From: Planctomycetota bacterium
GTDB taxonomy: Bacteria; Planctomycetota; UBA1135; GCA-002686595
Direction of reading: 5' to 3'
DNA length: 64,000 nt
Assembly: GCA_002862085.1 (NCBI GenBank)
Contig: PKCK01000029.1
Coordinates: 62,001-126,000, forward strand
The notes under the pieces were generated by a model. It was not told the DNA's origin. It ran no database searches and saw nothing but the letters and a program-made list of their open reading frames with translations. Positions 53,409 through 62,266 of this stretch are shown here, in pieces. The position numbers and the translations under genes were made by a program. Within the stretch, counting starts at the first letter, position 1; every line of letters starts with the position of its first letter.

Positions 53409-56400
53409 ATGATCCGTTCCGCTGTCCTCCTCGCCACCGTCCTCTCCACCGCGGCCTTCGCGCTGCAGCGGCCGGCTGGCACCGCGCCCGATCAGCAGCC
53501 GCACTGGATCTGGATCGAGGAGGCCACCGGCGACCAGGAGGTCGTGCTGGTCAAGACCTTCGACCTCGACGCGGTGCCCGCGAGTGCCCGGCTCACCGCG
53601 ACCTGCGACAACCAGATGGTCGTCACGCTCAACGGCGACCGCGTCGGTGTGCACAGCACGTGGGAGCAGGTCGTCTCGCGCGACGTGTCGGACTCGCTGC
53701 GCGCGGGCGAGAACACCATCGAGGTGCGCGGTACCAACGAGGGCGGTCCGGCGGGACTCGTCCTGCGAATCGACCTCGGCGAGGGCCGTCACGTGGTCAG
53801 CGACGGGAGCTGGCGCGCTGCTCTCGCGCAGCGCGCGCGGCGCGGCCGCTTCGACGCCGCCACGGTCATCGGCCCGATCGGGTCGGAGGACCTCCCCTGG
53901 AGCGGGCGCATCACCGTCGAGGCCTTCGACGCCGGCGGCGGCGAGATGAACGCCGCGGACCCGCGTGGCCCGCAGCGCGCCCGGCCCGCGGACCGCATCG
54001 CCCTCCCCGAGGGCTTCGTCGCCGAGCTGCTCTACCTCGTGCCCAACGAGGTGCAGGGCTCGTGGGTCTCCCTCGCGAACGGCCCTGGCGACACGCTCTT
54101 CGCCAGCGACCAGGGCGGCAAGGGCCTCTTCCGGATCAGCCCCGCGGCCATCGGCGAGTCCGAGGCCGTGACGACGGTCGAGCGGCTCCCCGTCGACGTG
54201 AGCGGCGCCCAGGGAATGACCTGGGCCTTCGACTCGCTCTACGCCAACGTGAACGGCCAGGGGGTCTGGCGCATCCGCGACACCGACGGCGACGGCGAGC
54301 TCGACGACGCGGAGAACATCATCCCCCTCGGCAACGGGGGCGAGCACGGACCCCATGCCGTGATGCCGACCCTCGACGGGACCGGGCTCTACTTCATCGC
54401 TGGCAACCACACGCTGCCCCCGAAGTTCGAGGGCTCGCGCGCGCCGTCGAACTGGGACGAGGATCTGCTCCTCCCGCGGCTGTGGGACGCTCGCGGCCAC
54501 GCCCGCGGCCGCGTCGCGCCGGGCGGCTGGATCGCCCGCTGCGACCCCGACGGCTCGAACATCGAGATCGTCAGCAGCGGATACCGCAACCAGTACGACA
54601 TCGCCATGGACGCGGAGGGAGAGATCTTCACCTACGACGCGGACATGGAGTGGGACCTCGGCTCGCCCTGGTACCGGCCCACGCGCGTCTGCCACGTGAC
54701 GAGCGGCTCCGAGTTCGGCTGGCGGAGCGGCACCGGCAAGTGGCCCGTGCACTACGAGGACTCGCTGCCGCCGGTGGTCGAGATCGGCCCGGGCTCCCCC
54801 ACCGGCGTGCTCTTCGGCACGGGCGCACACTTCCCCGCCCGCTTCCAGCGCGCGCTCTTCGTCCTCGACTGGACCTTCGGGACGATCTACGCGGTCCACC
54901 TCGAGCCCGACGGCGCGAGCTTCAAGGCCACCAAGGAGGACTTCGCGTGGTCGAAGCCCTGGGCCGTCAACGACGCGGTCATCGGCGCCGACGGCGCCAT
55001 GTACGTGACGGTGGGCGGCCGCGGTTCGCAGTCCGCGCTCTATCGCATTCGCTACGCGGGCGCCGAGGCCACCGACCCCGTCGAGGTTCGGGCCAGCAGC
55101 GGCGAGGAAGCGCGCCGCACGCGCCGCGCGCTCGAGGCCTTCCACGGCCGCGTCGACGCGGACGCCGTCGCGGCCGCGTGGCCGCACATGGACTCGGAGG
55201 ACCGCTTCATCCGCTTCGCCGCGCGCATCGCGGTGGAGAACCAGCCCGCGGAGACGTGGCGCGCGCGCGCCCTCGCCGAGGAGCGGCCGCGCGCGGCCGT
55301 GGCCGCCATGGTGGCCCTCGCGCGTCAGGGCGCGCCGGAGGACCTCGAGCCCATCGTGTCGCGCCTCCTCACCCTGAACCCGGGTCGCCTCGACGAGTCC
55401 GTCCGCCTCGGCGCGTTGCGCGCGATCGGCCTCGCCTTCGCGCGGCACGGCGCCCCCTCGCCCGAGCTCCAGGCCCGCGTCCTCGCCGAGCTGGAGCCGC
55501 GCCTGCCGTCGGGGTCGGACGCCGAGAACCTCGAGCTCGTGCGCCTGCTCGTCTTCCTCCAGTCCGACGAGGTCGTCAGGCGCGCGATGGCCCTCATCCG
55601 CGGCGGCGGCGACGAGCCCCTGCCCCCCTGGGGCGAGCTCGCGAAGCGCAACGACTCCTACGGTGGTCCGATCGCGAAGATGCTCGCCGACATGCCGCCC
55701 ACCCGCGGGATCGGCTACGCGCTCGCGCTGCGCCGGGCCGACGCCGGCTGGACGCCCGAGCTCAGGCGTGAGTACTTCGGCTTCTTCCAGCGCGCGGCGG
55801 AGCACCCCGGCGGCGCGAGCTACTCGGGCTTCCTCGAGGACATCCGCGAGGACGCGGCGCTGGGCCTCACGATCGAGGAGGAGCGCAACTACGCGGACCT
55901 CCTGGGCACGTCGCTCCTGGCGGCGCTGCCGGAGAACATCACCCCGCCGAAGGGGCCGGGCCGCGCCTGGACCCGCGCCGAGGCCAGCGCGCTCCTGGGC
56001 GAGCGCCTCCGCGGCCGCGACCACGCCGCCGGGGAGAACCTCTTCCACGCGGCCTCCTGCTCGGCGTGCCACCGCTTCGACGGCGCGGGCGGCGCGATCG
56101 GCCCGGACCTGACGACGGTCGGGAACAAGTTCTCCGTCGCTGACGTGCTCCTGGCCATCCTCGAGCCGAGCGCGGCGATCTCGGACCAGTACGCGTCGCA
56201 CGTCGTCGCCGATTCGGACGGCCGGATCGCCGAGGGCATCCTCGTGGAGGACGAGGACGAGATCCGCGTCTACGAGGGCGACGCCAGCGCGGAGCCCGTC
56301 GTCTTCGACCGCGACTCGATCACGGCGCGGCGCGAGTCGAAGGTCTCGCAGATGCCGGCCGGCCTCGTGGACGCCATGAACGCCGAGGAGCTCGCGGACC

Positions 56401-56471
56401 TCGTCGCCTACCTCGTCTCCGGCGGCGACCCGGAAGCCGAGGTCTTCCGCGAGGAAGAGGGCAGCCGCTGA
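53409..56471 (+). CDS. PVC-type heme-binding CxxCH protein (beta-propeller, HEAT-like repeats, cytochrome c)
   Basis: A 1020-aa exported product with signal peptide at 1-19. An N-terminal galactose-binding-like beta-sandwich is at about 30-190 (HWIWIEEATGDQEVVLVKTF). A glucose/sorbosone-dehydrogenase-like propeller follows at about 195-550 (ALPEGFVAELLYLV and SGYRNQYDIAMDAEGEIFTYD are typical). Next are HEAT-like helices at about 560-800 and a cytochrome c domain with CSACH near 885. It probably oxidises a sugar or polyol and passes electrons to heme; the substrate is unknown. It is divergent from PSD1 and just downstream of glycan-degrading genes. Confidence 0.87.
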   Translation: MIRSAVLLATVLSTAAFALQRPAGTAPDQQPHWIWIEEATGDQEVVLVKTFDLDAVPASARLTATCDNQMVVTLNGDRVGVHSTWEQVVSRDVSDSLRAGENTIEVRGTNEGGPAGLVLRIDLGEGRHVVSDGSWRAALAQRARRGRFDAATVIGPIGSEDLPWSGRITVEAFDAGGGEMNAADPRGPQRARPADRIALPEGFVAELLYLVPNEVQGSWVSLANGPGDTLFASDQGGKGLFRISPAAIGESEAVTTVERLPVDVSGAQGMTWAFDSLYANVNGQGVWRIRDTDGDGELDDAENIIPLGNGGEHGPHAVMPTLDGTGLYFIAGNHTLPPKFEGSRAPSNWDEDLLLPRLWDARGHARGRVAPGGWIARCDPDGSNIEIVSSGYRNQYDIAMDAEGEIFTYDADMEWDLGSPWYRPTRVCHVTSGSEFGWRSGTGKWPVHYEDSLPPVVEIGPGSPTGVLFGTGAHFPARFQRALFVLDWTFGTIYAVHLEPDGASFKATKEDFAWSKPWAVNDAVIGADGAMYVTVGGRGSQSALYRIRYAGAEATDPVEVRASSGEEARRTRRALEAFHGRVDADAVAAAWPHMDSEDRFIRFAARIAVENQPAETWRARALAEERPRAAVAAMVALARQGAPEDLEPIVSRLLTLNPGRLDESVRLGALRAIGLAFARHGAPSPELQARVLAELEPRLPSGSDAENLELVRLLVFLQSDEVVRRAMALIRGGGDEPLPPWGELAKRNDSYGGPIAKMLADMPPTRGIGYALALRRADAGWTPELRREYFGFFQRAAEHPGGASYSGFLEDIREDAALGLTIEEERNYADLLGTSLLAALPENITPPKGPGRAWTRAEASALLGERLRGRDHAAGENLFHAASCSACHRFDGAGGAIGPDLTTVGNKFSVADVLLAILEPSAAISDQYASHVVADSDGRIAEGILVEDEDEIRVYEGDASAEPVVFDRDSITARRESKVSQMPAGLVDAMNAEELADLVAYLVSGGDPEAEVFREEEGSR

Positions 56472-56561
56472 TCCAGCTCGCGCCCGCTCCAGGCGAGCGT
56501 GTCTTCCGCGGGGGCGTGGCCATGCGAGCCCCCTTCGCCCAGGGCGCTCGGCCGAGGCCCC

Positions 56562-57836
56562 TCAGTCCAGGGCGATCCTGGCCGCGTAGGTCCTGCCCGG
56601 ATCGTTCGTGAGCGCCGTGCGCACGAGGGTGCTCCAGGACGTCCCGGGCACGCCCGAGAACACCTCGGCGTCGTTGAGCGTGATGGTGAGCTCGGCCTCC
56701 ATGTCGACGATCGCTTCGGAGAGGAGCACCGCGAGCCCGGGGGCCTCTCCGTTCGTCCGGACCTCGATCGTGCCCGAGTCGCGATCGACCGTCGCGTCGA
56801 CGATCACGCCCGCGGCGGGCGTGGGCCAGTCGAGCCAGTAGAACGACGTGCGCCAGGTGAGCGACGGCTCCCAGACCACGCGTTCGGGGTGGGGATCGCG
56901 GGTGAAGCCGTCGATGCGCGCGAGGAGCGCTTCGGTGCCGCCTTTCGGATAGCCGTGTCCGCGGTCCCCCACCTCCCAGTACGTGAAGTCGTCGAACCCG
57001 CCGTAGCGGCCCTTGCACTCCTCGACCTTGAGGACGGCCGCCTGGTTCGGTCCGGGCGGTACCCGTGGATCGTCCGTGCTCTGGAACACGCACATGGGCA
57101 GGTTCCGCAGGTTCGGGACGATGCCCTCCTGGACGTCGATGATGTCCGTGGTCCCGAGGGCGTAGACGGGCGTGAGCGATCCCGCCGAGGGGACCGCCGC
57201 TGCGAAGAGATCGGCGTGGTGCGCGCCCAGCACCCAGGACCCGTAGCCGCCCATGGAGTGGCCGCCGATGAACACCTTGTCGGCGGGGACGTCGAAGGTG
57301 CGGCGCGCCTCGTCGATGAGGGTCATGATCCACTCCTCGGTGCCCGAGTCGGTCCAGCCGCGCTCCGTGGCCTCGAGGGCCTGGGGGTAGATCGAGAGCC
57401 AGCCGCGTTTGTCGGCCGCGCCGCGGTAGGCGCCGTGGGAACCCGACGCGTCGGCGCTCCCGACGCCCCCGCCGTGCAGGCCGATGAAGAGCCCCTTGGG
57501 CTTCTTGGTCTTCCCACTGAGGAAGAAGCGGCCGCGGCGCTCCTCCTCCCAGTACCAGTGCTCCCCGCCCTTCCTGGGCAGCTCGCGCCCGCTCTCCCAG
57601 GCCTTCTCGATGCTCTTCAGGAGCTTCTTCCGCTTGGAGCCCGACGGCGCTTCGAGCGCGGCGTAGGGCTCGAGCAGCGCGTCGACCCGCGCGCGCGAGT
57701 CGGCGCGGTGGGGCTCGACGGCCTGGAGCTCGGCGAGGAGCGCTTTCAGCTCACGGGACGTGGGGGGACGGACATCGTCCTGGGGCGTCAGCAGCGGCGC
57801 AGCGGAGACGAGGAATGCACAGGCGATCATGGCCAT
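56562..57836 (-). CDS. Secreted alpha/beta-hydrolase esterase
   Basis: A 424-aa product with a short signal peptide (MIACAFLVSAAPLLT). A helical lead to about 95 is followed by an esterase domain with LFIGLHGGGVGS (oxyanion) and GGHSMGGYGS (nucleophile Ser), and a His in GDRGHGYPKGG. It resembles prolyl-oligopeptidase-type esterases and phospholipase/carboxylesterases used on acylated polysaccharides. A C-terminal beta domain at about 330-424 follows. ATG at 57836 is used, although ATG two codons later is also possible. It converges on the CxxCH propeller gene. Confidence 0.78.
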   Translation of the reverse strand: MAMIACAFLVSAAPLLTPQDDVRPPTSRELKALLAELQAVEPHRADSRARVDALLEPYAALEAPSGSKRKKLLKSIEKAWESGRELPRKGGEHWYWEEERRGRFFLSGKTKKPKGLFIGLHGGGVGSADASGSHGAYRGAADKRGWLSIYPQALEATERGWTDSGTEEWIMTLIDEARRTFDVPADKVFIGGHSMGGYGSWVLGAHHADLFAAAVPSAGSLTPVYALGTTDIIDVQEGIVPNLRNLPMCVFQSTDDPRVPPGPNQAAVLKVEECKGRYGGFDDFTYWEVGDRGHGYPKGGTEALLARIDGFTRDPHPERVVWEPSLTWRTSFYWLDWPTPAAGVIVDATVDRDSGTIEVRTNGEAPGLAVLLSEAIVDMEAELTITLNDAEVFSGVPGTSWSTLVRTALTNDPGRTYAARIALD

Positions 57837-57915
57837 GACTCTAGCGCCGGACGGCGCGCTCGATGTCAGGGCGAAGTGAGGGATGGAGCGCGCGCGGGGG
57901 CGGGGCTCACCACGA

Positions 57916-57958
57916 CGCGGGCGGGCTCCCTTCCTTCACGGAGAGGAGCCCGCCCGCG
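57916..57958 (-). terminator. Terminator after the YccA-family gene
   Basis: A perfect 14-bp stem (57916-57929 with 57945-57958) and 15-nt loop begin 20 bp downstream of the stop at 57979, before the next minus-strand gene. No U-tract. Confidence 0.75.
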
Positions 57959-57978
57959 GGGCGCCAGCGCTCTCTTCG

Positions 57979-58767
57979 TCAGTCGCGGTTGTTCGCGATG
58001 ATCGACAGCAGACGAAGCAGCTCGATGTAGAGCCAGACGAGGGTCACGATCAGCGCGAAGGCGCCGAACCACTCCATGTACTTCGGGGCGCCTCTCCTGG
58101 CGCCGCGCTCGATGATGTCGAAGTCGATCAGCAGGTTGAACGCCGCGAGCCCCACCACGAAGAGCGAGAAGGCGATGCCGAAGGTCCCGCTGCGGTGGAA
58201 GCCGATGTCGAGGCCGAAGAAGCCGAGGATGAAGTTGATCCAGTAGAACATCATGATCCCCGCCGTGGCGGCGATCACGATCGAGCGCAGCCTCTGCGTG
58301 ACCTTGATGACGCGGAACGCGTAGAGGCCGAACATCGCGAAAGCCACGGCGAAGGTCAGAACGACCGCGGAGAACACGATGTTCCCGCCTGCGCCGAAGA
58401 GCGCGTTCTCGCCGCTGAACTGGATGGCGTAGACGCCCGAGATCGCGCCGAGGAAGAGCCCCTCGAGCAGCGCGTGAGGCAGCGCGAACAGCGGCGCGAG
58501 CTTCGGCTTGAACGAGATGACCACGGCCAGGACCAGGGCGCCGATCGCGCCGCCGAACGCCCAGGGCATGGGGTTCGCGCCTTCGAGCGTCTTCTGGAAC
58601 GTGAAGGTCGCGGCGATGGTGACGGCGAGGAGCAGGATGGCCGTCTTGGCCATCGTGCCCTGCACGCTCATGTGCGCCGACACGACGGCGGAGGTGCCGG
58701 AGTCTCCCTCGCGGAAGGAGACGCCCTTGAAGACGGACTCGCGGAGGACGGGGTTGCCGGTTTTCAT
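57979..58767 (-). CDS. Bax inhibitor-1/YccA family membrane protein
   Basis: A 262-aa product with a cytosolic lead of about 40 residues and seven hydrophobic segments, including AILLLAVTIAATFTFQ, WAFGGAIGALVLAVVISF and SLFVVGLAAFNLLIDFDIIE. The last motif with conserved acidic residues and the end segment WFGAFALIVTLVWLYIELLR are typical of the YccA/BI-1 superfamily, thought to be Ca2+ leak channels or FtsH-associated proteins. It is flanked by its own terminator, so probably monocistronic. Confidence 0.88.
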   Translation of the reverse strand: MKTGNPVLRESVFKGVSFREGDSGTSAVVSAHMSVQGTMAKTAILLLAVTIAATFTFQKTLEGANPMPWAFGGAIGALVLAVVISFKPKLAPLFALPHALLEGLFLGAISGVYAIQFSGENALFGAGGNIVFSAVVLTFAVAFAMFGLYAFRVIKVTQRLRSIVIAATAGIMMFYWINFILGFFGLDIGFHRSGTFGIAFSLFVVGLAAFNLLIDFDIIERGARRGAPKYMEWFGAFALIVTLVWLYIELLRLLSIIANNRD

Positions 58768-58879
58768 GATGGATCGGCCGGTGCGGTGTTCTGGGGCGGA
58801 GCGCGCCTGCAGAGGAGCGCGACGACGTGGCCCATAGGATAGACCCCCACTGGCACCAAGCGGAGAGCCTGGCTCTCGT

Positions 58880-59614
58880 TCAGCCCCGTCCCAGCCAGCG
58901 CACGATCGGATCGTCGAGGGAGACGGCCTCGCGGGCCAGGAGCGGCTCCCCGTACCTGCGGCGGATCCGCTCGCCGAAGGCCCTGGCCTTGGTCTCGACG
59001 CGCTCCCAGACGTCCGAGCCGTACAGGAAGTGCTGGCCCGCGTCCCCCTCGCCGGAGGACTCGAGCTGGGACGCGTAGGCCATGACGGCTTCGCGCTTGC
59101 GCTCCCAGACCGGCTCGATGTCCACGACGAAGGTGGGCTCGAAGGGAGCGTGGGACATGAAGTGGAGGAGCTGGGTGGGCCGGCGCGCCTCCGGGCCTCC
59201 GGTCACCTCGGCCAGGCGGCGCAGGCCGGACAGGTACCAGGCCTCCTTCGTGAGCTGCGCGGACGCTTCGTGGTCGGGGTGCGGGTCGTCGAGGTGGTGT
59301 CCGATCACGAGCTCGGGGCCGAGCTCGCGCAGGTGCCGCGCGAGAGCTTCGCGCGCGTCGGTGGTCGCCTGGACGCGGCCGTCCGGCTGTTCGAGGTTCC
59401 CCCGCCAGGTGAGGCCGAGGACCTCGGTCGCGCGCGCCGCCTCGGCGTCGCGGTCCGCGCGGGTCCCCCGCGTGCCCATCTCACCGCGGGTGATGTCGAG
59501 GACGCCGACGCGCGCGCCCGCGTCCACGAGCCGGAGGATCGTCCCCCCCGCGGAGATCTCGGCGTCGTCGGGGTGGGCGGCGACGACGAGGACGTCGAGC
59601 TGTCGTTCGGTCAT
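58880..59614 (-). CDS. bshB1: Bacillithiol deacetylase BshB1
   Basis: The 244-aa LmbE-like zinc hydrolase removes acetate from GlcNAc-malate (step 2). The metal motif AHPDDAE is at 13-19, with further ligands in HHLDDPHPDHEA. The BshB1-type stretch ITRGEMGTRGT follows strand 2. The start ATG at 59614 (MTERQLDVL) removes a six-residue non-homologous lead. It lies 79 bp downstream of bshC on the same strand. A distinct LmbE deacetylase would fit the motif too, but bshC beside it and bshA in the window make BshB1 the better call. Confidence 0.9.
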   Translation of the reverse strand: MTERQLDVLVVAAHPDDAEISAGGTILRLVDAGARVGVLDITRGEMGTRGTRADRDAEAARATEVLGLTWRGNLEQPDGRVQATTDAREALARHLRELGPELVIGHHLDDPHPDHEASAQLTKEAWYLSGLRRLAEVTGGPEARRPTQLLHFMSHAPFEPTFVVDIEPVWERKREAVMAYASQLESSGEGDAGQHFLYGSDVWERVETKARAFGERIRRRYGEPLLAREAVSLDDPIVRWLGRG

Positions 59615-59693
59615 GGCTGCGTGGGGTGGCAATGGGCCCGGTGGACTGCTGGGAGCTTCGTCCCCCGGGCCAGATGAGAGGCGCGCTGCGCGC

Positions 59694-61364
59694 TCAGGCG
59701 CTTTCGGGCTCCTCGACGTGAAGGGCGATGGGCTCCGCCGAGGCGCTCGGCAGCTCGCGCCTCAGCATGTCCACGAACGCGTGCGCGCCGAAGCGAGCGG
59801 CGAACTGGAAGGGCCCGAGGAGGCGCTCCTGGGGGACACCCCGCGGCATCAGCGTGTGGTTCACGCGGCGCACCTGACGCTGACCCTTGCCGGCGCGGTT
59901 CTGGTGCACGCGCAGGGCCTTGTCGATCACCTTCCCGATGGACTGCTGGACGTGTCCGGCGGTCTTCTTGAGCGTGATCGCGAGGGCTGGCTCCAGCTCC
60001 GCGAGGGCTGCCTTGTGAGTCATCAGCCGCGCAGCAGCGTCCTCGCCCAGAGCGCGCAGCGCGGCGACGACCTGGGGCTCGCCGGAGCGGTCGTCGGCGG
60101 GCGCGAACTCGCCGCCGGCGCGCAGCACCTCCACGAGCGAGGCCTCGACGCGCTCGAGGGCGTAGCGGGTGTCTCCGTCCACGAGCACCGCGGAGACGCG
60201 GGGGAGGAAGGGGGTGCGCGGGAGGCCCATGGCGTCGCGCGCGGGGCCGCCCTGGGCGTTGTAGCCGAGCTCGCCCCAGCCGCCGACGTAGGCGCACGTG
60301 GGCAGTACGGCGTCCTGGACGAGGGGGCGCAGGACCGCGCCTGCACTCCACTCGGCGGGCGCGCCGACCAGCAGGGCTCCGAGTTCGGCGTGGGTGCGCG
60401 AGCCGGGTTCGCCGTCGAGGACGAAGCCCTCGCCGCCCGCGCGCAGCGCGACGCGTTCGCCGTCGACGTGCCGGTAGACGAGCGCCGCGGCGCTGCCCGC
60501 GTCGGTCCCGACGTCCCCCACGGGGATCGCGGCCTCGAGGCCGAGGCCGCGCAGCTCCTCCTCGCCGGCTCGCAGCGCGTCCAGGAGCCCGCCGCGTCCC
60601 ATGGGCCCGGACACGATGCGGCCCAGCTCGCTCGAGAGCTGGGTCCTGATCCAGTCGGGCTCGACCACGATCAGACCGTGGCGGCCGCACAGCTCGGAGA
60701 AGACGCGGGTCAGCGCGCGCGGGAGGGTCTCGCCGTCCCGCGGCATGAAGAGGTCGAGCGCGGCGTCGGCGCCCTCGTGCTCCTCGACCATCGTGCGCAG
60801 CTGGGCGCGCAGGGCGTCGAGGCGCTGAGCCTCGGCGGAGACGGGGAGGTCGCCGAGGGGGACGCGGCCCGAGGAGAGGCCGGCGAGGGCCGCCTTCTGC
60901 AGGTCGAGGTTGCGGTTGAGCTGCCAGGCGTGGTGGACCTCGGCGACGTCGTGGTCGTCCGCGTGGTTCCAGAACACCGCCGCCACCGGCGTGCCCCAGC
61001 GCTCACCGAGCTCGTCCGCGAGGCGGCACGCCTGGACCGCCTTGTAGAGGCTGTAGAGCGGCGAGGTGAGGAAGCCGGGCTGCTGGCCGGTGACGACGCA
61101 CGGCACCCCGCCCCGTCGCATCGCCTCCAGGCGCTCCGCGGCCGCGGGGTGGAGGGTGATTCCCGCGCGTTCGGTCCCGCCGGCGATCGAGTCCACGAGG
61201 GCTGCGCGCTCCTCCTCGCCCAGGCGCTCCGCGGGCCGGGGGATCTCCGCTGCGTTTCGCGGGACCGGGACGGGGCCGAAGGCGGTGCCCGATGCGAGGG
61301 CCGTACGCGCGACGTCGGAGAGCCCGTGAATGTCCGCGGGCAGGGCCTCCTGGGTGACGTTCAT
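59694..61364 (-). CDS. bshC: Bacillithiol cysteine-adding enzyme BshC
   Basis: A 556-aa product, close to the family length of about 540. It has the BshC hallmark VVTGQQPGFLTSPLYSLYKA near residue 90 and VAAVFWNHADDHDVAEVHHA after it, then the helical C-terminal half. It ligates cysteine to GlcN-malate to give bacillithiol, the last step. The ATG at 61364 overlaps the pyrF stop (ATGA); the much longer frame upstream runs inside pyrF and is rejected. The C-terminal part has basic residues (VHQNRAGKGQRQVRRVNH), as in other BshC proteins. Confidence 0.93.
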   Translation of the reverse strand: MNVTQEALPADIHGLSDVARTALASGTAFGPVPVPRNAAEIPRPAERLGEEERAALVDSIAGGTERAGITLHPAAAERLEAMRRGGVPCVVTGQQPGFLTSPLYSLYKAVQACRLADELGERWGTPVAAVFWNHADDHDVAEVHHAWQLNRNLDLQKAALAGLSSGRVPLGDLPVSAEAQRLDALRAQLRTMVEEHEGADAALDLFMPRDGETLPRALTRVFSELCGRHGLIVVEPDWIRTQLSSELGRIVSGPMGRGGLLDALRAGEEELRGLGLEAAIPVGDVGTDAGSAAALVYRHVDGERVALRAGGEGFVLDGEPGSRTHAELGALLVGAPAEWSAGAVLRPLVQDAVLPTCAYVGGWGELGYNAQGGPARDAMGLPRTPFLPRVSAVLVDGDTRYALERVEASLVEVLRAGGEFAPADDRSGEPQVVAALRALGEDAAARLMTHKAALAELEPALAITLKKTAGHVQQSIGKVIDKALRVHQNRAGKGQRQVRRVNHTLMPRGVPQERLLGPFQFAARFGAHAFVDMLRRELPSASAEPIALHVEEPESA

Positions 61365-62266
61365 GATCGGAACAGCGGCGCGAGGTCTTCGCGCATCGCG
61401 GTCACGGCGCGCGCCGAGGCGTCCTTCCAGTGACCGCCCGAGGGGCCCTTGGCGTGGGCGAAGAGGATCCCGCGGGAGCTGTTCACCAGTGCGCCGTGGG
61501 GGCCGTCGGTGAAGGCCGCCGCGAGGCCCGCCGCGGTCCCACCCTGCGCCCCGTAGCCGGGCAGGAGCAGGGGCGTGCGCGGCATGAGCTCGCGCAGGGC
61601 GCCGAGCTCGGCCGGATGGGTGGCGCCGACGACGGCGCCCACCGAGCTCCAACCGCTCTCCCCCACGAGGTCCGCGCCCCAGCCCGCCACCGCGCGCGCG
61701 ATGTGCTCGGCGACGTGGCCGCCGTCCGCGAGCTCGAGGGCCTGCAGGTCGGCGCCGCCGGGGTTCGAGGTGCGGACGAGGACGTAGATGCCGGCGTCCG
61801 CCGCGCGGCAGGCGTCGATGAAGGGGGTGATCGAGTCGCTGCCCAGGTAGGGGTTGACCGTCGCGGCGTCGCACATGTGACCGCGCTCGGCGCCGCTCAG
61901 GCACGCCTCCGCGTAGGCGGCCGCGGTGCTGCCGATGTCGCCGCGCTTCACGTCGCCGATGACGATCAGCCCGGCGGCCTTCGCCGCCGCGACGACCCGC
62001 TCGAAGGCCGCCACGCCGTCGGCGCCGAGGACCTCGAAGAACGCAGCCTGCGGCTTCACCGCCGGAACGGCGCCGGCGCAGAGGTCCACGACCTCCAGCA
62101 AGAAGCTCTCCATCGCGGCGGCCCGCTCCGCGCGCGGGGCGCCGCCGTCGCGCGCGACCGCGTACTCCTCCGGCAGGAGGGTCAGGTGCGGGTCGAGCCC
62201 GACGACGATCGGCGTCCCGGTGGCCTCCACCGCCCCGTGGAGGCGGTCGGCGAAGGGGGCGCTCAC
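61361..62266 (-). CDS. pyrF: Orotidine 5'-phosphate decarboxylase (group 2)
   Basis: The 301-aa enzyme makes UMP in pyrimidine synthesis. The catalytic tetrad region DVKRGDIG is at 105-112 (Asp105, Lys107, Asp110), with substrate motifs GLDPHL at 23-28 and KPQAAFFEV at 71-79. Length and the sequence NPYLGSDSITPF identify the longer mycobacterial-type OMPDC. The start is GTG at 62266, overlapping the DUF502 stop by 4 bp; its own stop overlaps bshC. Coupling of a nucleotide gene to thiol synthesis is unusual and may be chance operon sharing. Confidence 0.93.
   Translation of the reverse strand: MSAPFADRLHGAVEATGTPIVVGLDPHLTLLPEEYAVARDGGAPRAERAAAMESFLLEVVDLCAGAVPAVKPQAAFFEVLGADGVAAFERVVAAAKAAGLIVIGDVKRGDIGSTAAAYAEACLSGAERGHMCDAATVNPYLGSDSITPFIDACRAADAGIYVLVRTSNPGGADLQALELADGGHVAEHIARAVAGWGADLVGESGWSSVGAVVGATHPAELGALRELMPRTPLLLPGYGAQGGTAAGLAAAFTDGPHGALVNSSRGILFAHAKGPSGGHWKDASARAVTAMREDLAPLFRS

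Noticed and set aside
53328-56201. 957-codon minus-strand open frame opposite the CxxCH propeller gene
   Set aside because: Composition is almost only Val, Arg, Ala, Gly, Glu and Asp, with no motif; the plus-strand gene has clear domains and heme motif.
56510-56533. 6-bp GGGGGC/GCCCCC hairpin between convergent stops
   Set aside because: Too short for this GC content to call a terminator with confidence, although its position between two stops is suitable.
58863-58877. 6-bp GAGAGC/GCTCTC hairpin just after the bshB1 stop
   Set aside because: Short stem with a 3-nt loop; could be a weak terminator but is not distinguishable from chance.
59082-61433. 783-codon plus-strand open frame opposite bshB1 and bshC
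   Set aside because: It spans two convincing minus-strand genes and has no recognisable domain.
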